Numbered from the stretch's first letter, positions 1-10,968 are shown. The stretch is 64,000 nucleotides of DNA from Candidatus Peregrinibacteria bacterium (GCA_026395515.1 JAPLYN010000005.1:527210-591209); one strand, 5' to 3'. The notes: generated by a model from the sequence alone, not told the origin. Numbers and translations are program-made.

Positions 1-2088
1 TTCAAGCCAACTCAAACTGTAAATAAAGTAGAAGCTTTAAAAATCATAGGGAAAGCCCAAAGTTGGCAATTGAAAAGTACTGAATCTTTTAACATCCAAT
101 CAGTTTTTTCAGACATAGAAAAAAATAGTTGGTATGAACCATATGTAACTTTTGCTGAATCAAATAAATACCTAGAAGAAAAAGGTCCAACCTTCTCTCC
201 TATAAAATTAATGACCCGAGGCAGTATCAGCGAAATCATTTATCGCACAATTGTCAGTACCAACACTCCAGTCACAGATCCTACAAACACAAATCCTGGT
301 TCCACAGACCCTGTCACAAACACAACAAATTTTGGACTAATAGCCAACGACTCTTACCAGAATATTAAACTAAGCGAAAACCTACCAAACACTTTCTATA
401 AAAACGAGGTCTACATAATAAAAGGTGACGTTGTCGGCTCTGTCTACAATAGCGCAACGGTAATACTCGATGCAAAAGATAAAACTAGTCATCAATACTT
501 CTCAGGACCAGTAACCAACAAACATTTCGAGATACCGGTTTATTTCAAAAACTCCGGAGATTACTTTCTAGGACTAGTACCAGGAGACAGTGGCAATAGC
601 GATGCCTTTGAAGTTTATGTGAATTCAGATTTGCCTTCAGCTTCAACAAACTCCGCCGCTCCAGCAAATTTGAAAAACGCTTTGATATCCTATGGCAAAG
701 ATAAAACTTCTATAGATTTTAATAACATCACCAACACTTTAAAAAGATTTGATTTCACCCAGAACAATAAAACAGTCACATATTTATCTCGTCAAAATAT
801 TAGCAGCATCAACCTTCGCTATAGTGATTTCGAAAATTTCACTCAAGGATCAGTGAATTATTCCACTTCAATAGCAAAAGTCAGTTCTCAATCACCACTA
901 ATAATAGACTCAGCATTCTCTCCCGTTTCCACAAAATCATTCAATGCCGTCGATCATAGTTTTACCGACGACAACACAAGCGAAATTCAGATTAGTATTC
1001 CTGATAACCTAAGCAGTCCCAAGAAAATCAGCCTCACGGGAACAGCGAAAACAGACATTAAAAATGAAGCCCTTATTATTACTCCTAGTGGCGAAGTAGA
1101 CCAACTAGAGCTAGCAACAACAGGCCAAACTTACACCTACTTCAACCAAACATTAATTAAAAGTGGCAGCTCTTTCGCCTTTGAATACACTCCTAAAACC
1201 ACAGGACGCTACATCGTAGAACTAAACAATAAAAACAGTGAACCTTCAATCAATCATCCAGTTTACGTAGGAAACATTGTTCCTCTAATTCCAGACTTTT
1301 TTGACCTCAACGAAAGAGCCTACTACAAAGACAGTTTTAACTTAACAAACGAAAGGAAGAAGCTTCTCAATCTCATAAATCAAAGTCGTAGCGCCCATGG
1401 ACTGGCAGAAATTGTCATGGACGATCAATTAAATATTTTGGCCCAAGAACACTCTGACGACATGAAAACCAATAATTATTTCAGTCATTATGATTTGAAT
1501 AATAAAACTCCGGAAGATCGTCGCATTGCCTTAGGTATTACAACTCCTGTTGGAGAGAACATTGCTAAAGATATTTCCGTAGAATTTGCTCATTTTGGAC
1601 TAATGAGAAGTGCATCACATTACGAGAACATCCTCACTTCAGAATGGAAAAAAGTCGGACTAGGAATCAGCCTAGATCAAGGCGAATTAATCATAACCGA
1701 AGAGTTTGCTATTAATCCAATAACAGCGGAAGATTTAGCTCAATTCAAAATAGAAATTCTCAACTCAATTAACGACCTCAGACAAAGCAAAAACCTCAGC
1801 CTACTCACAGAAAATGACTCCCTAAACAAAAGCTCAGAACAAGTAAACACTGACAATATCAACTCACTTCCAATCAACGACCAAACTCTCAGCAAAGCCC
1901 TAAATGACAACAACTTCACTGGTGGAGCTCAACTAATTGGGCGAGTAGGAAGTCCATGGTCATACTTAATTAAATCAATAATCACAGGAGAAGCATCTCT
2001 TCTAGATGCGACATGGAAAAATATTGGCTCAAATATTCAGACTGACAAAAACGGAAAAATCTATACAATTGTAATAGTCGGCGATTAA
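1..2088 (+). CDS. Surface protein, 5'-truncated: N-terminal SLH repeats and C-terminal CAP/SCP domain
   Basis: Frame is open to base 1 (FKPTQTVNKVEALKIIGKAQ..., SLH-like); the listed start at 70 is an internal TTG. CAP-like region RKKLLNLINQSRSAHGL...QEHSDDM...FSHYD...GENIA. Confidence 0.85.
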   Translation, partial: FKPTQTVNKVEALKIIGKAQSWQLKSTESFNIQSVFSDIEKNSWYEPYVTFAESNKYLEEKGPTFSPIKLMTRGSISEIIYRTIVSTNTPVTDPTNTNPGSTDPVTNTTNFGLIANDSYQNIKLSENLPNTFYKNEVYIIKGDVVGSVYNSATVILDAKDKTSHQYFSGPVTNKHFEIPVYFKNSGDYFLGLVPGDSGNSDAFEVYVNSDLPSASTNSAAPANLKNALISYGKDKTSIDFNNITNTLKRFDFTQNNKTVTYLSRQNISSINLRYSDFENFTQGSVNYSTSIAKVSSQSPLIIDSAFSPVSTKSFNAVDHSFTDDNTSEIQISIPDNLSSPKKISLTGTAKTDIKNEALIITPSGEVDQLELATTGQTYTYFNQTLIKSGSSFAFEYTPKTTGRYIVELNNKNSEPSINHPVYVGNIVPLIPDFFDLNERAYYKDSFNLTNERKKLLNLINQSRSAHGLAEIVMDDQLNILAQEHSDDMKTNNYFSHYDLNNKTPEDRRIALGITTPVGENIAKDISVEFAHFGLMRSASHYENILTSEWKKVGLGISLDQGELIITEEFAINPITAEDLAQFKIEILNSINDLRQSKNLSLLTENDSLNKSSEQVNTDNINSLPINDQTLSKALNDNNFTGGAQLIGRVGSPWSYLIKSIITGEASLLDATWKNIGSNIQTDKNGKIYTIVIVGD

Positions 2089-2106
2089 AACTAAATAATA
2101 ATTCAA

Positions 2107-3765
2107 ATGAATTTTAAAATTAAAAAAATAAACAATAAACCGGAACCAGAGAAAAAGCAGAAACATATCACTGACAAAATTGATGATCACAAAGATCACA
2201 AAAAACACGAAGAAGAAAAAATACCTTCTTCAACCTTAGAAGAATTACAAATAAAACACTCAGGCAAAAAATTCAAAATCAGCCTAGGACTTTCTGCTTC
2301 ACTAATAATAATCTTAATTCTTACTGTAGGTATCGTAAAAGCCATGAGTAGTATAGACTTCAAAGTATTTCTGAAAGTAGCAGGAGATGATCTTCAAAAA
2401 GACGCTTATGGCCACACCAATTTCCTTCTCCTAGGAACTGGAAATAAAGGTCACGAAGGTGCAGATCTTACAGACACTATTATGGTTGCTAGTCTTGATG
2501 ATGAAGACAAATTGGTAACACTCACTTCAATTCCACGCGACATCTTTATCAAAGACGCAGCGCTTGGATCTCAAAAAATAAATCAGATTTATTATTCAGC
2601 AAAGAAAAAATATGGTAATTCAACACAAGGTCTAGACGCGATTAAAAACGAAATAGAAAAATTTACCGGTGTCCAAATTCACTACTGGATCAAAATAAAT
2701 TTTGATGGTTTTCGTGATTTAGTAAACGCCCTTGGAGGAGTAGACGTAACTGTAAAAAAGAATCTTTACGATCCCCTATATCCAAAAGGAGAAACTAAAG
2801 GTTATGAAGTATTTAGCCTAGCTGCAGGCCCACAACATCTTGATGGAGACACTGCCCTCAAATACGCCCGCAGCCGTGAAACCACTTCAGATTTCGATCG
2901 CGCAGATCGCCAACAACAAGTAATTAACGCTATTAAAGAAAAAGCTGTGAAAACAGAAACGATTCTTAACCAAGATAGAATTAGCAAAATCCTCGACACC
3001 CTAAAAGAAAACGTAGAAACCAATATCAGCACTAAAGAATTATTCACCTTAGGATCTATAGCCGGAGAATATTCTACCGATAAAATTCAGCACAGATTTA
3101 TTCACAATGATCCAAGTAAATGTGGTGGTTTCCTCTACAATCCCCCAACCGCTCTTTACTACGGAATGTACGTACTCATTCCAGCAGGAAAGATGGATTT
3201 AGTTCATAAATATATGGATTTAAGTTTTAATTATCCTCAAGTAGGAGCCGAAAATAGCAAAATCCAAGTATTGAATGGCACAAAACGCGGAGGAGCTGCC
3301 GTAGAAACAAAACAAATTCTTCGTCGCTTCTGCTTCAATGTCACAAAGTTTGGCAACGCTAGCAATAAAAATTTCACTGAAACAACTTATTATTACCAAC
3401 AAAAAACAGATAAAGATGGCAAGAAAGTAAACTCACGCCCTAAAGCCTTAGATTTCTTACAAAAATTAATTCCTGGCAAAGAAAGCACCGAAATTCCAGA
3501 TGAATATTTGAAAGCTGGATATCCACAAAACACCGATATCATTATTGAATTAGGTACAGACTATACAAATTCCCCAAACTACATAGTTGATCCATTCCTT
3601 GGATTACCGGTATATACTCCAAAAGCTACAACACCGGCTACACCAGCAACACCAGGAGCAAAAACTCCGGCAAAACCAGGAGCTACTACCACGACAAAAC
3701 CAGCGACAACTGCAAAACCTGCTACTCCATCTACTTCAAATAAATCCTCAACCAAATCCAAATGA
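2107..3765 (+). CDS. LytR-CpsA-Psr family cell wall ligase with LytR_C-like domain and Thr/Pro/Ala-rich tail
   Basis: N-terminal TM; NFLLLGTGNKGHEGADLTDTIMVAS, TSIPRDIF, ALKYARSRETTSDFDRADRQQQVI motifs. Confidence 0.92.
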   Translation: MNFKIKKINNKPEPEKKQKHITDKIDDHKDHKKHEEEKIPSSTLEELQIKHSGKKFKISLGLSASLIIILILTVGIVKAMSSIDFKVFLKVAGDDLQKDAYGHTNFLLLGTGNKGHEGADLTDTIMVASLDDEDKLVTLTSIPRDIFIKDAALGSQKINQIYYSAKKKYGNSTQGLDAIKNEIEKFTGVQIHYWIKINFDGFRDLVNALGGVDVTVKKNLYDPLYPKGETKGYEVFSLAAGPQHLDGDTALKYARSRETTSDFDRADRQQQVINAIKEKAVKTETILNQDRISKILDTLKENVETNISTKELFTLGSIAGEYSTDKIQHRFIHNDPSKCGGFLYNPPTALYYGMYVLIPAGKMDLVHKYMDLSFNYPQVGAENSKIQVLNGTKRGGAAVETKQILRRFCFNVTKFGNASNKNFTETTYYYQQKTDKDGKKVNSRPKALDFLQKLIPGKESTEIPDEYLKAGYPQNTDIIIELGTDYTNSPNYIVDPFLGLPVYTPKATTPATPATPGAKTPAKPGATTTTKPATTAKPATPSTSNKSSTKSK

Positions 3766-4430
3766 AACTAAATCAATTTATCGCTCAGAATACACATCTT
3801 TCCCGCAGACAAGTTGATCAAGCTATTAGAGACAAACGTGTTACGGTGAAAAACAAACTCACAGTAAATATGTCTTTAGAAGTGAATCCAGCCAAAGAAA
3901 AAGTTCGTTTAGATAAAAAATTAATTGAGAACAAGAATGTAAAAGTCTACATGGCTCTCTACAAACCAAAAGACTACATTTGCAGCATTCAAAAAGCCGA
4001 AGCTAAAAAGAAAACAATTCTTAAATACATTCCCCCTCGCAAACACCTCAAACTCGTTGATCGTATGGAAGTAGAAACTGAAGGACTAATTCTTCTCAGC
4101 AACGACGGTGCTTTCATCAATAAATTCCACGATCCTAAAAAGAGACCAGAGCAAGAATATTCTCTATTAGCAAAAGGAAAGATGGAAGACAAAGACTTAG
4201 AAAAACTAAAAAAATACTATAGTTCCTTCAAAATTCTCAAGACAAATACTCGAGAAACTCTACTTACACTAGTAATTAACGAAGGACGCAACAGACAAAT
4301 AAGAAAAGCGTTTGATTCAATCAGACATCCTGTGAAATACTTGCAAAGAATCCGCATCGGCAATATAAAACTGGGTTCACTGAAGAAAGGAAAATCACGC
4401 CTATTAACTAAAGAAGAATTGGATGCTTAA
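3762..4430 (+). CDS. RsuA/RluB-type pseudouridine synthase with S4 domain
   Basis: S4-like N-terminus (LNQFIAQNTHLSRRQVDQAI), LVDRMEVETEGLILLSNDG, NEGRNRQIRKAF; ATGA overlap with preceding gene. Confidence 0.88.
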   Translation: MKLNQFIAQNTHLSRRQVDQAIRDKRVTVKNKLTVNMSLEVNPAKEKVRLDKKLIENKNVKVYMALYKPKDYICSIQKAEAKKKTILKYIPPRKHLKLVDRMEVETEGLILLSNDGAFINKFHDPKKRPEQEYSLLAKGKMEDKDLEKLKKYYSSFKILKTNTRETLLTLVINEGRNRQIRKAFDSIRHPVKYLQRIRIGNIKLGSLKKGKSRLLTKEELDA

Positions 4431-5334
4431 CAGTCTCTTAAGCTTATACATCGCAAGTATTCTTGGACTCAGTCCAACACCTGCAAATATTCCTGGCGCC
4501 CCAAACGGTTCCGCCACACTTGCTGCAGCGACTCTTTCTGATGACCCAGCTTCTGCTTCAAAACCAATCAAAGACGCCCTACATATTTCCCCTATTATCG
4601 GAGCTCGTGGAAGTATTGCTCAAGATATAAATAGCGGTGAAGTTTTATTTGAAAAAAATCCTGATGAACGTCTAAAGATCGCCAGCATCACAAAGCTGAT
4701 GACTTTATTAATTGTGCTCGATGAAAACAAACTAGATGATGTAGTAACAGTGAGCCGCACGGCAGCAGGGACTCCTGGATCCACAATGTTTTTAGCAGCA
4801 GGAGAACAAATCACTGAAGAAAACCTAATCTATGGAGCTTTAATTAATTCTGCCAATGACGCCGCAGTAGCGCTTGCTGAACACAATGCCGGCAGTAGCG
4901 CAGCCTTTGTAGTAAAAATGAACAACAAAGCTAAAGAGCTTGGCCTTACCAATACCCACTTTTCTAATCCAGTAGGTCTAGATGATTCTGACAATTATTC
5001 TTCTTCTCGTGACATCGCCAATTTAGGCAAATACCTCTACCACAATCCACACATAAAAAAGATCGCCAAAATTAAAAACATGGACGTAAGATCTGTTAGC
5101 GGAAACTACACTCATAAATTAGAATCTACCAATAAACTTCTAGACAGCTACTTGAAAATAAATGGTTTAAAAACTGGAACAACAGATGATGCCGGACGCT
5201 GTTTAATTGCTATAGCCGAAAATAAAGATGGCCACGAAATAGTGACCGTCGTCTTAAATAGTACAGATCGTTTTGGGGAATCAAAAATTCTCATCGACTG
5301 GGTATTTAGAGCATTTACATGGCCTAACCAATAA
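4423..5334 (+). CDS. D-alanyl-D-alanine carboxypeptidase (penicillin-binding, S11 family)
   Basis: SITKLM (SxxK), SAND (SxN), GLKTGTTDDAG (KTG) motifs. Confidence 0.92.
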   Translation: MLNSLLSLYIASILGLSPTPANIPGAPNGSATLAAATLSDDPASASKPIKDALHISPIIGARGSIAQDINSGEVLFEKNPDERLKIASITKLMTLLIVLDENKLDDVVTVSRTAAGTPGSTMFLAAGEQITEENLIYGALINSANDAAVALAEHNAGSSAAFVVKMNNKAKELGLTNTHFSNPVGLDDSDNYSSSRDIANLGKYLYHNPHIKKIAKIKNMDVRSVSGNYTHKLESTNKLLDSYLKINGLKTGTTDDAGRCLIAIAENKDGHEIVTVVLNSTDRFGESKILIDWVFRAFTWPNQ

Positions 5335-5336
5335 AC

Positions 5337-6404
5337 ATGACCACTCTCACCCTAAGCTTAATAATTGAAGATTTAGTTTTAATTGTTGGCTCCGGAACAC
5401 TCGCCTTTATCATTTTTATCATTCTAACTCCTTGGTTTCACAACCAATTAATAAAATTCAAAATTGGTAAACAACTTCGCGAAAACGCCCTAAGTGGTGA
5501 GAAGTCCACAATTTTCAATCAACTCCACGCAAAAAAAACCGGCACACCAACGATGGGTGGACTTTTAATCTGGGGCACAATTCTTTTAGTTGTAGCCATT
5601 TCTATGATTCTTCAGAGAATGGGAATTTTTCATCAATCACTTTTCAATAGAAATGAAACCTGGATTCCCCTCTTCACTTTAATAGCTTGTGGAATTCTAG
5701 GCGCAATTGACGACTACATTAACGTAAGAGGCATAGGTAAACACAAAGGATTAAGTGCTAAATGGAAATTCTTCTGGCAGTTTGTTTTTGGATTAGCTGG
5801 AGGTTGGTGGTTTTATTCAAAATTAGGAGTGAACTCAATAAAAATGCCTATTCCTGGAGCACCAGAACTCTATCTAGGTATTTGGTACATCCCAGTATTT
5901 ATTTTCATCATCATCGCAACTTCAAACGCTGTGAACTTTACTGATGGTCTAGATGGTCTTGCCGCAGGCCTATTAATTCTCGCTTTTGGCAGCTTCGGAG
6001 TTCTCGCCTACGCCAAAGGTCTACTTATACTCTCTGCGCTCTGTGCAGTCATTGCAGGAGCAAATTTAGCCTTCCTTTGGTTCAATGTTCCACCGGCAAA
6101 ATTCTACATGGGAGATACGGGCTCGCTCGCCCTCGGTGCCACTTTGGGAGTGATCGCCATGATGACCGGCCAAGCTCTTATTTTACCAATCATTGGCTTC
6201 ATGTTTGTAGTTGAAGCTCTTTCCGTAATAATTCAGCTTACCTCAAAAAAGTTCTTCAAACGAAAAGTATTCAAGATTGCCCCTATTCATCATCACTTCG
6301 AACAATGCGGATGGCAAGAATACACCATCGTAATGAGGTTCTGGATCATCGGAGGAATTATGGGTGCTTTCGGCACCATCCTCGGATTACTTAACATCCT
6401 GTAA
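5337..6404 (+). CDS. mraY: Phospho-N-acetylmuramoyl-pentapeptide-transferase
   Basis: KKTGTPTMGGLLIW, NAVNFTDGLDGLAAG, FYMGDTGSLALGA, IAPIHHHFEQCGW. Confidence 0.96.
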   Translation: MTTLTLSLIIEDLVLIVGSGTLAFIIFIILTPWFHNQLIKFKIGKQLRENALSGEKSTIFNQLHAKKTGTPTMGGLLIWGTILLVVAISMILQRMGIFHQSLFNRNETWIPLFTLIACGILGAIDDYINVRGIGKHKGLSAKWKFFWQFVFGLAGGWWFYSKLGVNSIKMPIPGAPELYLGIWYIPVFIFIIIATSNAVNFTDGLDGLAAGLLILAFGSFGVLAYAKGLLILSALCAVIAGANLAFLWFNVPPAKFYMGDTGSLALGATLGVIAMMTGQALILPIIGFMFVVEALSVIIQLTSKKFFKRKVFKIAPIHHHFEQCGWQEYTIVMRFWIIGGIMGAFGTILGLLNIL

Positions 6405-8279
6405 TAGAGGAGATAAAGGTTTATCACCCTGCATCTGAACACCATAGGGGCCGTCCACTACTTTTGTTGGATCCACTGGATCTACAGGAGCAGTATCAGT
6501 AGCAGCTGGAACCGCAGGTCTAGCCGTAATAGAAATTGACGTAGGTGTTGTTTCTACTGGAGCACTTACAATAACATCAACTGGCTTAACTTCTATTACT
6601 GGTTCAACAATTTTCTGCAACTCCACAACTTTCTGAGTAGGAACCACATTAATAGCCTTTAAAAGGTCTATATTATCAGACACTTTGAGTGCAAGCTCGT
6701 CCTTCACCGCAGGAGCATCCTTAGGTAAATTATCAATCATTGTCACCACGCCAGTAATATCTTTTTTGTAATCATCTACGGCCTTATTCGCCAAATCATT
6801 TTTACCAGAGTCTTTCGCATCTTCAGCAGCAGCTAATTTATCAGCAGCTTGGTCCACTTTTAATCTTAATTTATCTACCTGATTATCTGTACCCATAAGC
6901 TGAGCATCATCCAAAATATTCTTCGCCAAATAATTTGGACTATCAGGTAAAGCAAGATTTAAATCTTTTTTCTGAATCAAAACTTTTGAATCTACATAGT
7001 CTCTCAATTCCTTAGCATAAGCTTTATCAGTATGTTCCACCTCAGAAACCATCTGGTAAAAGTTTTTAACCTTATCTCCAAACTTTTGAAGAGCTGCCTG
7101 AGCATCAGTTTTATCAGCAGCGGAAATAGTCGAGTCATTCAATTTAACCTGAGCAGCAATAAAATTTCTCTCAGATAAATCCAAATCGAATTTCTTTTTC
7201 TTTACATCATCGAAAGTCAAAAACAACAAAGCATCTTCTTTCAAAGAATTGCTGTAAGAGATTTCACCAGAATCATTTAGACCAACCGCTTTCCTCTTAG
7301 CTTCAATTAAACGTTGTTCAACTTGAGTAAGATACACGTGATCATTTTGCATATTTTCCTTCACCCATCCTGAATCCTTATCTGCCACCTTTAATTCTGA
7401 AACACTTCCTACATTTTTATCTACAACCAATTTTTCACCACTTAAAATTTGCTCAGTTTTCCCTGCAGTCTTGATAGAAACAGCATGATTAAACACACCA
7501 ATTTCCACCTTTCCATTACTAATTTCTACGTTGAAGGCAGCCTTTTTAGCAGCAGTAGAAACATTATTTGCTTTAACAACAAAGGAAGAATCAGATTCCA
7601 CTAAATTCAAAACTCTGGACCAAACCTGACCTTCCACCAAAGAAACTTCAACATATGTGTTTACTGAATTATCATTTGGGCTCACTAATTTATTAATCTG
7701 AACTTCCGTATTATTAGACATTCTGCTCACGCTATTATCAAAATAGCGAATCTCCGCAGATCCATTACTGCCAGTAATTACCTTATCATTCTCCATCAAA
7801 GCCATTCCCACGTTTGCAGGAATTAAACTTTGTGAACGTTGAATTGCAACATCACCCTTAAAAGAATCTAAAGTTGTAAAAGTTCCAGCACTAACCACAT
7901 AAGTCTCTACACTCAAAAAAGAAAGCATTCCAAAGGAAATCGCTAGGACTAAAGTAGCACTCATCATTTTCTTCATCAAACCAAAATAATTTGAAAAGAA
8001 GAAACTTGCCTGAGGAGCCTGTTCAATCTTTTCCATAATTCTTTCCTTCATCTCCGCCTTCTTCACAGCACTCAATTCCACTTTCTCAGACAAAACCCTA
8101 ACTGCACCAACCAAAGAGAAAATTGAATGATCAATTTGCTGATGAGAGCTCAGTTTTATTTTACTCATAAGACGCTGTTTCATGGCATCCTTGCGAGCAG
8201 AATCGAGATTTGGCTTAGCACTAGATTCTAGTCTAGCCATCAATTCCTCGAGTCCTAATTTTGTGTTTATTGGGTCCAT
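6387..8279 (-). CDS. FecR-like / putative anti-sigma membrane protein
   Basis: Single TM; FecR-like region (GDVAIQRSQSLIPANVGMALMENDKVITGSNGSAEIRYFDNSVSRM); directly downstream of an ECF sigma factor. Confidence 0.75.
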   Translation of the reverse strand: MDPINTKLGLEELMARLESSAKPNLDSARKDAMKQRLMSKIKLSSHQQIDHSIFSLVGAVRVLSEKVELSAVKKAEMKERIMEKIEQAPQASFFFSNYFGLMKKMMSATLVLAISFGMLSFLSVETYVVSAGTFTTLDSFKGDVAIQRSQSLIPANVGMALMENDKVITGSNGSAEIRYFDNSVSRMSNNTEVQINKLVSPNDNSVNTYVEVSLVEGQVWSRVLNLVESDSSFVVKANNVSTAAKKAAFNVEISNGKVEIGVFNHAVSIKTAGKTEQILSGEKLVVDKNVGSVSELKVADKDSGWVKENMQNDHVYLTQVEQRLIEAKRKAVGLNDSGEISYSNSLKEDALLFLTFDDVKKKKFDLDLSERNFIAAQVKLNDSTISAADKTDAQAALQKFGDKVKNFYQMVSEVEHTDKAYAKELRDYVDSKVLIQKKDLNLALPDSPNYLAKNILDDAQLMGTDNQVDKLRLKVDQAADKLAAAEDAKDSGKNDLANKAVDDYKKDITGVVTMIDNLPKDAPAVKDELALKVSDNIDLLKAINVVPTQKVVELQKIVEPVIEVKPVDVIVSAPVETTPTSISITARPAVPAATDTAPVDPVDPTKVVDGPYGVQMQGDKPLSPLLQDVK

Positions 8280-8322
8280 CCTCTGATTAAAACGATAAAA
8301 AATGGCTTCTGTTACTAAGAAA

Positions 8323-8898
8323 TTAATAGGTCACTCCTAAATCCTCCAATTCCCTCTTCAAAGCTTTCAAAGCTCTGAACTGCAAAATTCTCAAACTTCC
8401 TTCACTTTTACCAAGAATCTCTGCTATCTCGCTATTAGATAATTCGTTCACAAATTTATAAAGAATAATATCGTGATACTGCTTCTTCAATTTCACCATC
8501 GCCTTCTTCAAAACTTCATTATCAAACCTATCCTGAGTAATTTTAATTGGATGATGCATACGATCAAGATCCGGTAAATCCGGGTTCAATTCGTCATAAG
8601 CCTTATCTTTTGCCGCACGATAATGATCAATCACTAAATTATGAGCAATTCTGAAAACCCAAGCTGAAAAAGATTTCTGCTGAGGCTTATACTGTTTTAG
8701 ATTCTCCCAAACCTTCAAAAAAGCCGTTTCCACGATATCCTCTACATCCTCACCTTGAACACGATAATAAACATAACGATAAATCTGATCTATAAAGTTA
8801 TCATAAATTTTCGCAAAAGCATCCTGATCACCCTCTTGGGCTGAACAGACTAAGGCTTCCAATTCAGACTCCTTCATTTTATCTTTTTCCTCTGCCAT
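8323..8898 (-). CDS. ECF RNA polymerase sigma factor
   Basis: Region 2 (DQIYRYVYYRVQGEDVEDIVETAFLKVWENL..AWVFRIAHNLVIDHYR) and region 4 HTH (NSEIAEILGKSEGSLRILQFRALKAL). Confidence 0.93.
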   Translation of the reverse strand: MAEEKDKMKESELEALVCSAQEGDQDAFAKIYDNFIDQIYRYVYYRVQGEDVEDIVETAFLKVWENLKQYKPQQKSFSAWVFRIAHNLVIDHYRAAKDKAYDELNPDLPDLDRMHHPIKITQDRFDNEVLKKAMVKLKKQYHDIILYKFVNELSNSEIAEILGKSEGSLRILQFRALKALKRELEDLGVTY

Positions 8899-8902
8899 CA
8901 GA

Positions 8903-9802
8903 TTATTTTAACATATCGCAACATCTTTGTACTTCACTTTTGCTACCGATAAAAATTGGAGTCCTTTGCTCCAAAGTTTCTAGAGCCTTTTCCAAAATTC
9001 TCATTTTACCATCGCTACTCGCTCCTCCAGCCTGCTCCATGATTAGACTCATTGGGGCGCATTCAAAAAGGAGACGTAGTTTACCATCAATCTCGTCTTT
9101 ATGTCCAGGATAAGCGAAAACTCCCTTCTCCTTTAATAATATGTGATTAACGTCTGGAACCATTCCGCCGGAATATCTCAAAGTATATTTTTCTTTAATC
9201 CAATAATTCACTAATTCAAGGTAAGCTGGATTATTCACACAAGCTCGGAGATTTCCAGGAGCAAAATATTTACCTTCTCCAATCTGAATATTGTCCTTAT
9301 CGAGAATAAATTCTCCTTCATTATTGAGAATAAAATGAGCCACGCCTTTCTTCACTGTAAGAAAAATAGTCGTCCTCGGTCCATATACCGCAATCATAGA
9401 AGCCACCTGGTCATCACCCTTCACGCCAATAAAAGATTTTGTCTTATACAAGCCAACAATCGTACCCACAGAAAAATTAACATCAACAAGAGATGAACCA
9501 TCCAAAGGGTCAAAAGCCAAAGCATACTCACCTTCTCCAATCTTTTCTTCGTCTGGCAATTCCTCAGAAGCAATCAATCCTACCCTCGCATTCTTCTTCA
9601 ATTCATCAATCATCAAATTATTAGAAAGCACATCAAGAGCCACTTGCTCTTCACCATAAGAATTGGTGGTGCCGACTTTCCCGGTATTTGCAGTACGCAC
9701 TGCAACAGAAATCTTTTTCACCGCTTCAGCCAAAGAGCCAAAAACGCCAACAAGTTCCTTATCTACGCCTAAACCCTCCAAATAATTTTTAATATTTTTC
9801 AT
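8903..9802 (-). CDS. fbp: Fructose-1,6-bisphosphatase class I
   Basis: YALAFDPLDGSSLVDVNFSVGTI; RYSGGMVPDVNHILLKEKGVFAYPG; LIMEQAGG. Confidence 0.95.
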   Translation of the reverse strand: MKNIKNYLEGLGVDKELVGVFGSLAEAVKKISVAVRTANTGKVGTTNSYGEEQVALDVLSNNLMIDELKKNARVGLIASEELPDEEKIGEGEYALAFDPLDGSSLVDVNFSVGTIVGLYKTKSFIGVKGDDQVASMIAVYGPRTTIFLTVKKGVAHFILNNEGEFILDKDNIQIGEGKYFAPGNLRACVNNPAYLELVNYWIKEKYTLRYSGGMVPDVNHILLKEKGVFAYPGHKDEIDGKLRLLFECAPMSLIMEQAGGASSDGKMRILEKALETLEQRTPIFIGSKSEVQRCCDMLK

Positions 9803-9875
9803 GACTAATAGTTAATACGACAAAATTCTACAGAAGTTTCAGTAAAAGTGGAAGAACTTGTCTGAAGTAAAAACA

Positions 9876-10625
9876 TTAGAACGTAGCACCAATCATTCCA
9901 CCAGCTCCCAACTTATCCGGATCCACCGATACATAAGCCCCAGCTGTAAGCTGGCCCTTAGTTAAACCCAAAGTAGCCAAAAAATTTGTCAACGAAGGTC
10001 TCTCCCCAGATTCTTTACCTAAATCATGAGTCAGGTAAACAGCTGTATTTAAACTCATCTCATCTTTCAAAGGCACTTTAACCAAAGCACCATGCGTAAA
10101 ACTATCTTTACCTGCAGCACCATAATAAGTGATCGCAATTTTATTATCAGTAGTAAGAGTACAATAGAACATAAGCTGAGTTCCTATCTCCCCACCTTGC
10201 TTTCCTACGCCCGCTCCAACCTCAACGGGCCCTTTCGCCACAGACAAAAACGCCTCACCATAGCCTTTATTTTGTTCACCTGGTGTCGTCACTGAATAAG
10301 CTCCCACACCAACTGAAGTTCCACCCAAAGTTGTAAAAAGTTTGTTGGCAAACTCTAGTTTTATACCTTCCTGAGAACCATACATCATCGCTGAAATCTC
10401 CGCCGCCTCCACTTCAGCATCCGCCTGTTCACCTTTCACTTCCTCCTTATCTTCTTTATCTCCACCAACCTTTTCAACTGTTTCCACTGCTTTTTCACCA
10501 TCCTTCTGTATCTCAACTCTCAAACCCTCTACCTTCTCATTTACTGGCTGTTCTTTAACAGAAGACTTCGGTTTATCAACTGCATTTTTCTCCAAATCTG
10601 ATTGTTTACCCTCAGGACCTGCCAT
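9876..10625 (-). CDS. Hypothetical protein, charged N-terminus and Gly-rich beta-rich C-terminus
   Basis: Good ORF, clustered with the neighbouring minus-strand genes; no family recognised. Confidence 0.6.
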   Translation of the reverse strand: MAGPEGKQSDLEKNAVDKPKSSVKEQPVNEKVEGLRVEIQKDGEKAVETVEKVGGDKEDKEEVKGEQADAEVEAAEISAMMYGSQEGIKLEFANKLFTTLGGTSVGVGAYSVTTPGEQNKGYGEAFLSVAKGPVEVGAGVGKQGGEIGTQLMFYCTLTTDNKIAITYYGAAGKDSFTHGALVKVPLKDEMSLNTAVYLTHDLGKESGERPSLTNFLATLGLTKGQLTAGAYVSVDPDKLGAGGMIGATF

Positions 10626-10629
10626 ATTA

Positions 10630-10944
10630 TTATTTTAATAAATTCTCCGAATTCTCCAATTCTTTTTTTCTGCTTTTAGACTCAACTTTTTTAATAACTC
10701 TACCAGTGGTATCTTTCAACTTTGCCTTAGCCTTTTTCGCAAATTCACTCATAATTCCCAAAAATTTCTCATTCTGCTTTTTAGCATATTTCAATCTATC
10801 CGGTTCACTGGAAAATAAACCCAACGCTTGTTCAATTTGGTCCTCGGTCGCCTTATCCACTTGGGAAAGAGCCACTTTTTTATTTTGTTCACTAAGCAAC
10901 AAAGATCTCTTTATTAATTCCTTTAACTTATCGGTTTTTGACAT
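10630..10944 (-). CDS. Hypothetical Lys-rich protein
   Basis: ORF 5 bp upstream of the next gene, same strand. Confidence 0.55.
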   Translation of the reverse strand: MSKTDKLKELIKRSLLLSEQNKKVALSQVDKATEDQIEQALGLFSSEPDRLKYAKKQNEKFLGIMSEFAKKAKAKLKDTTGRVIKKVESKSRKKELENSENLLK

Positions 10945-10968
10945 AGCAAAACATTAACATATAAAATA

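Noticed and set aside
3630-3760. Repeat array in the LytR gene end
   Set aside because: Low-complexity Thr/Pro/Ala coding sequence, not a mobile element or CRISPR.
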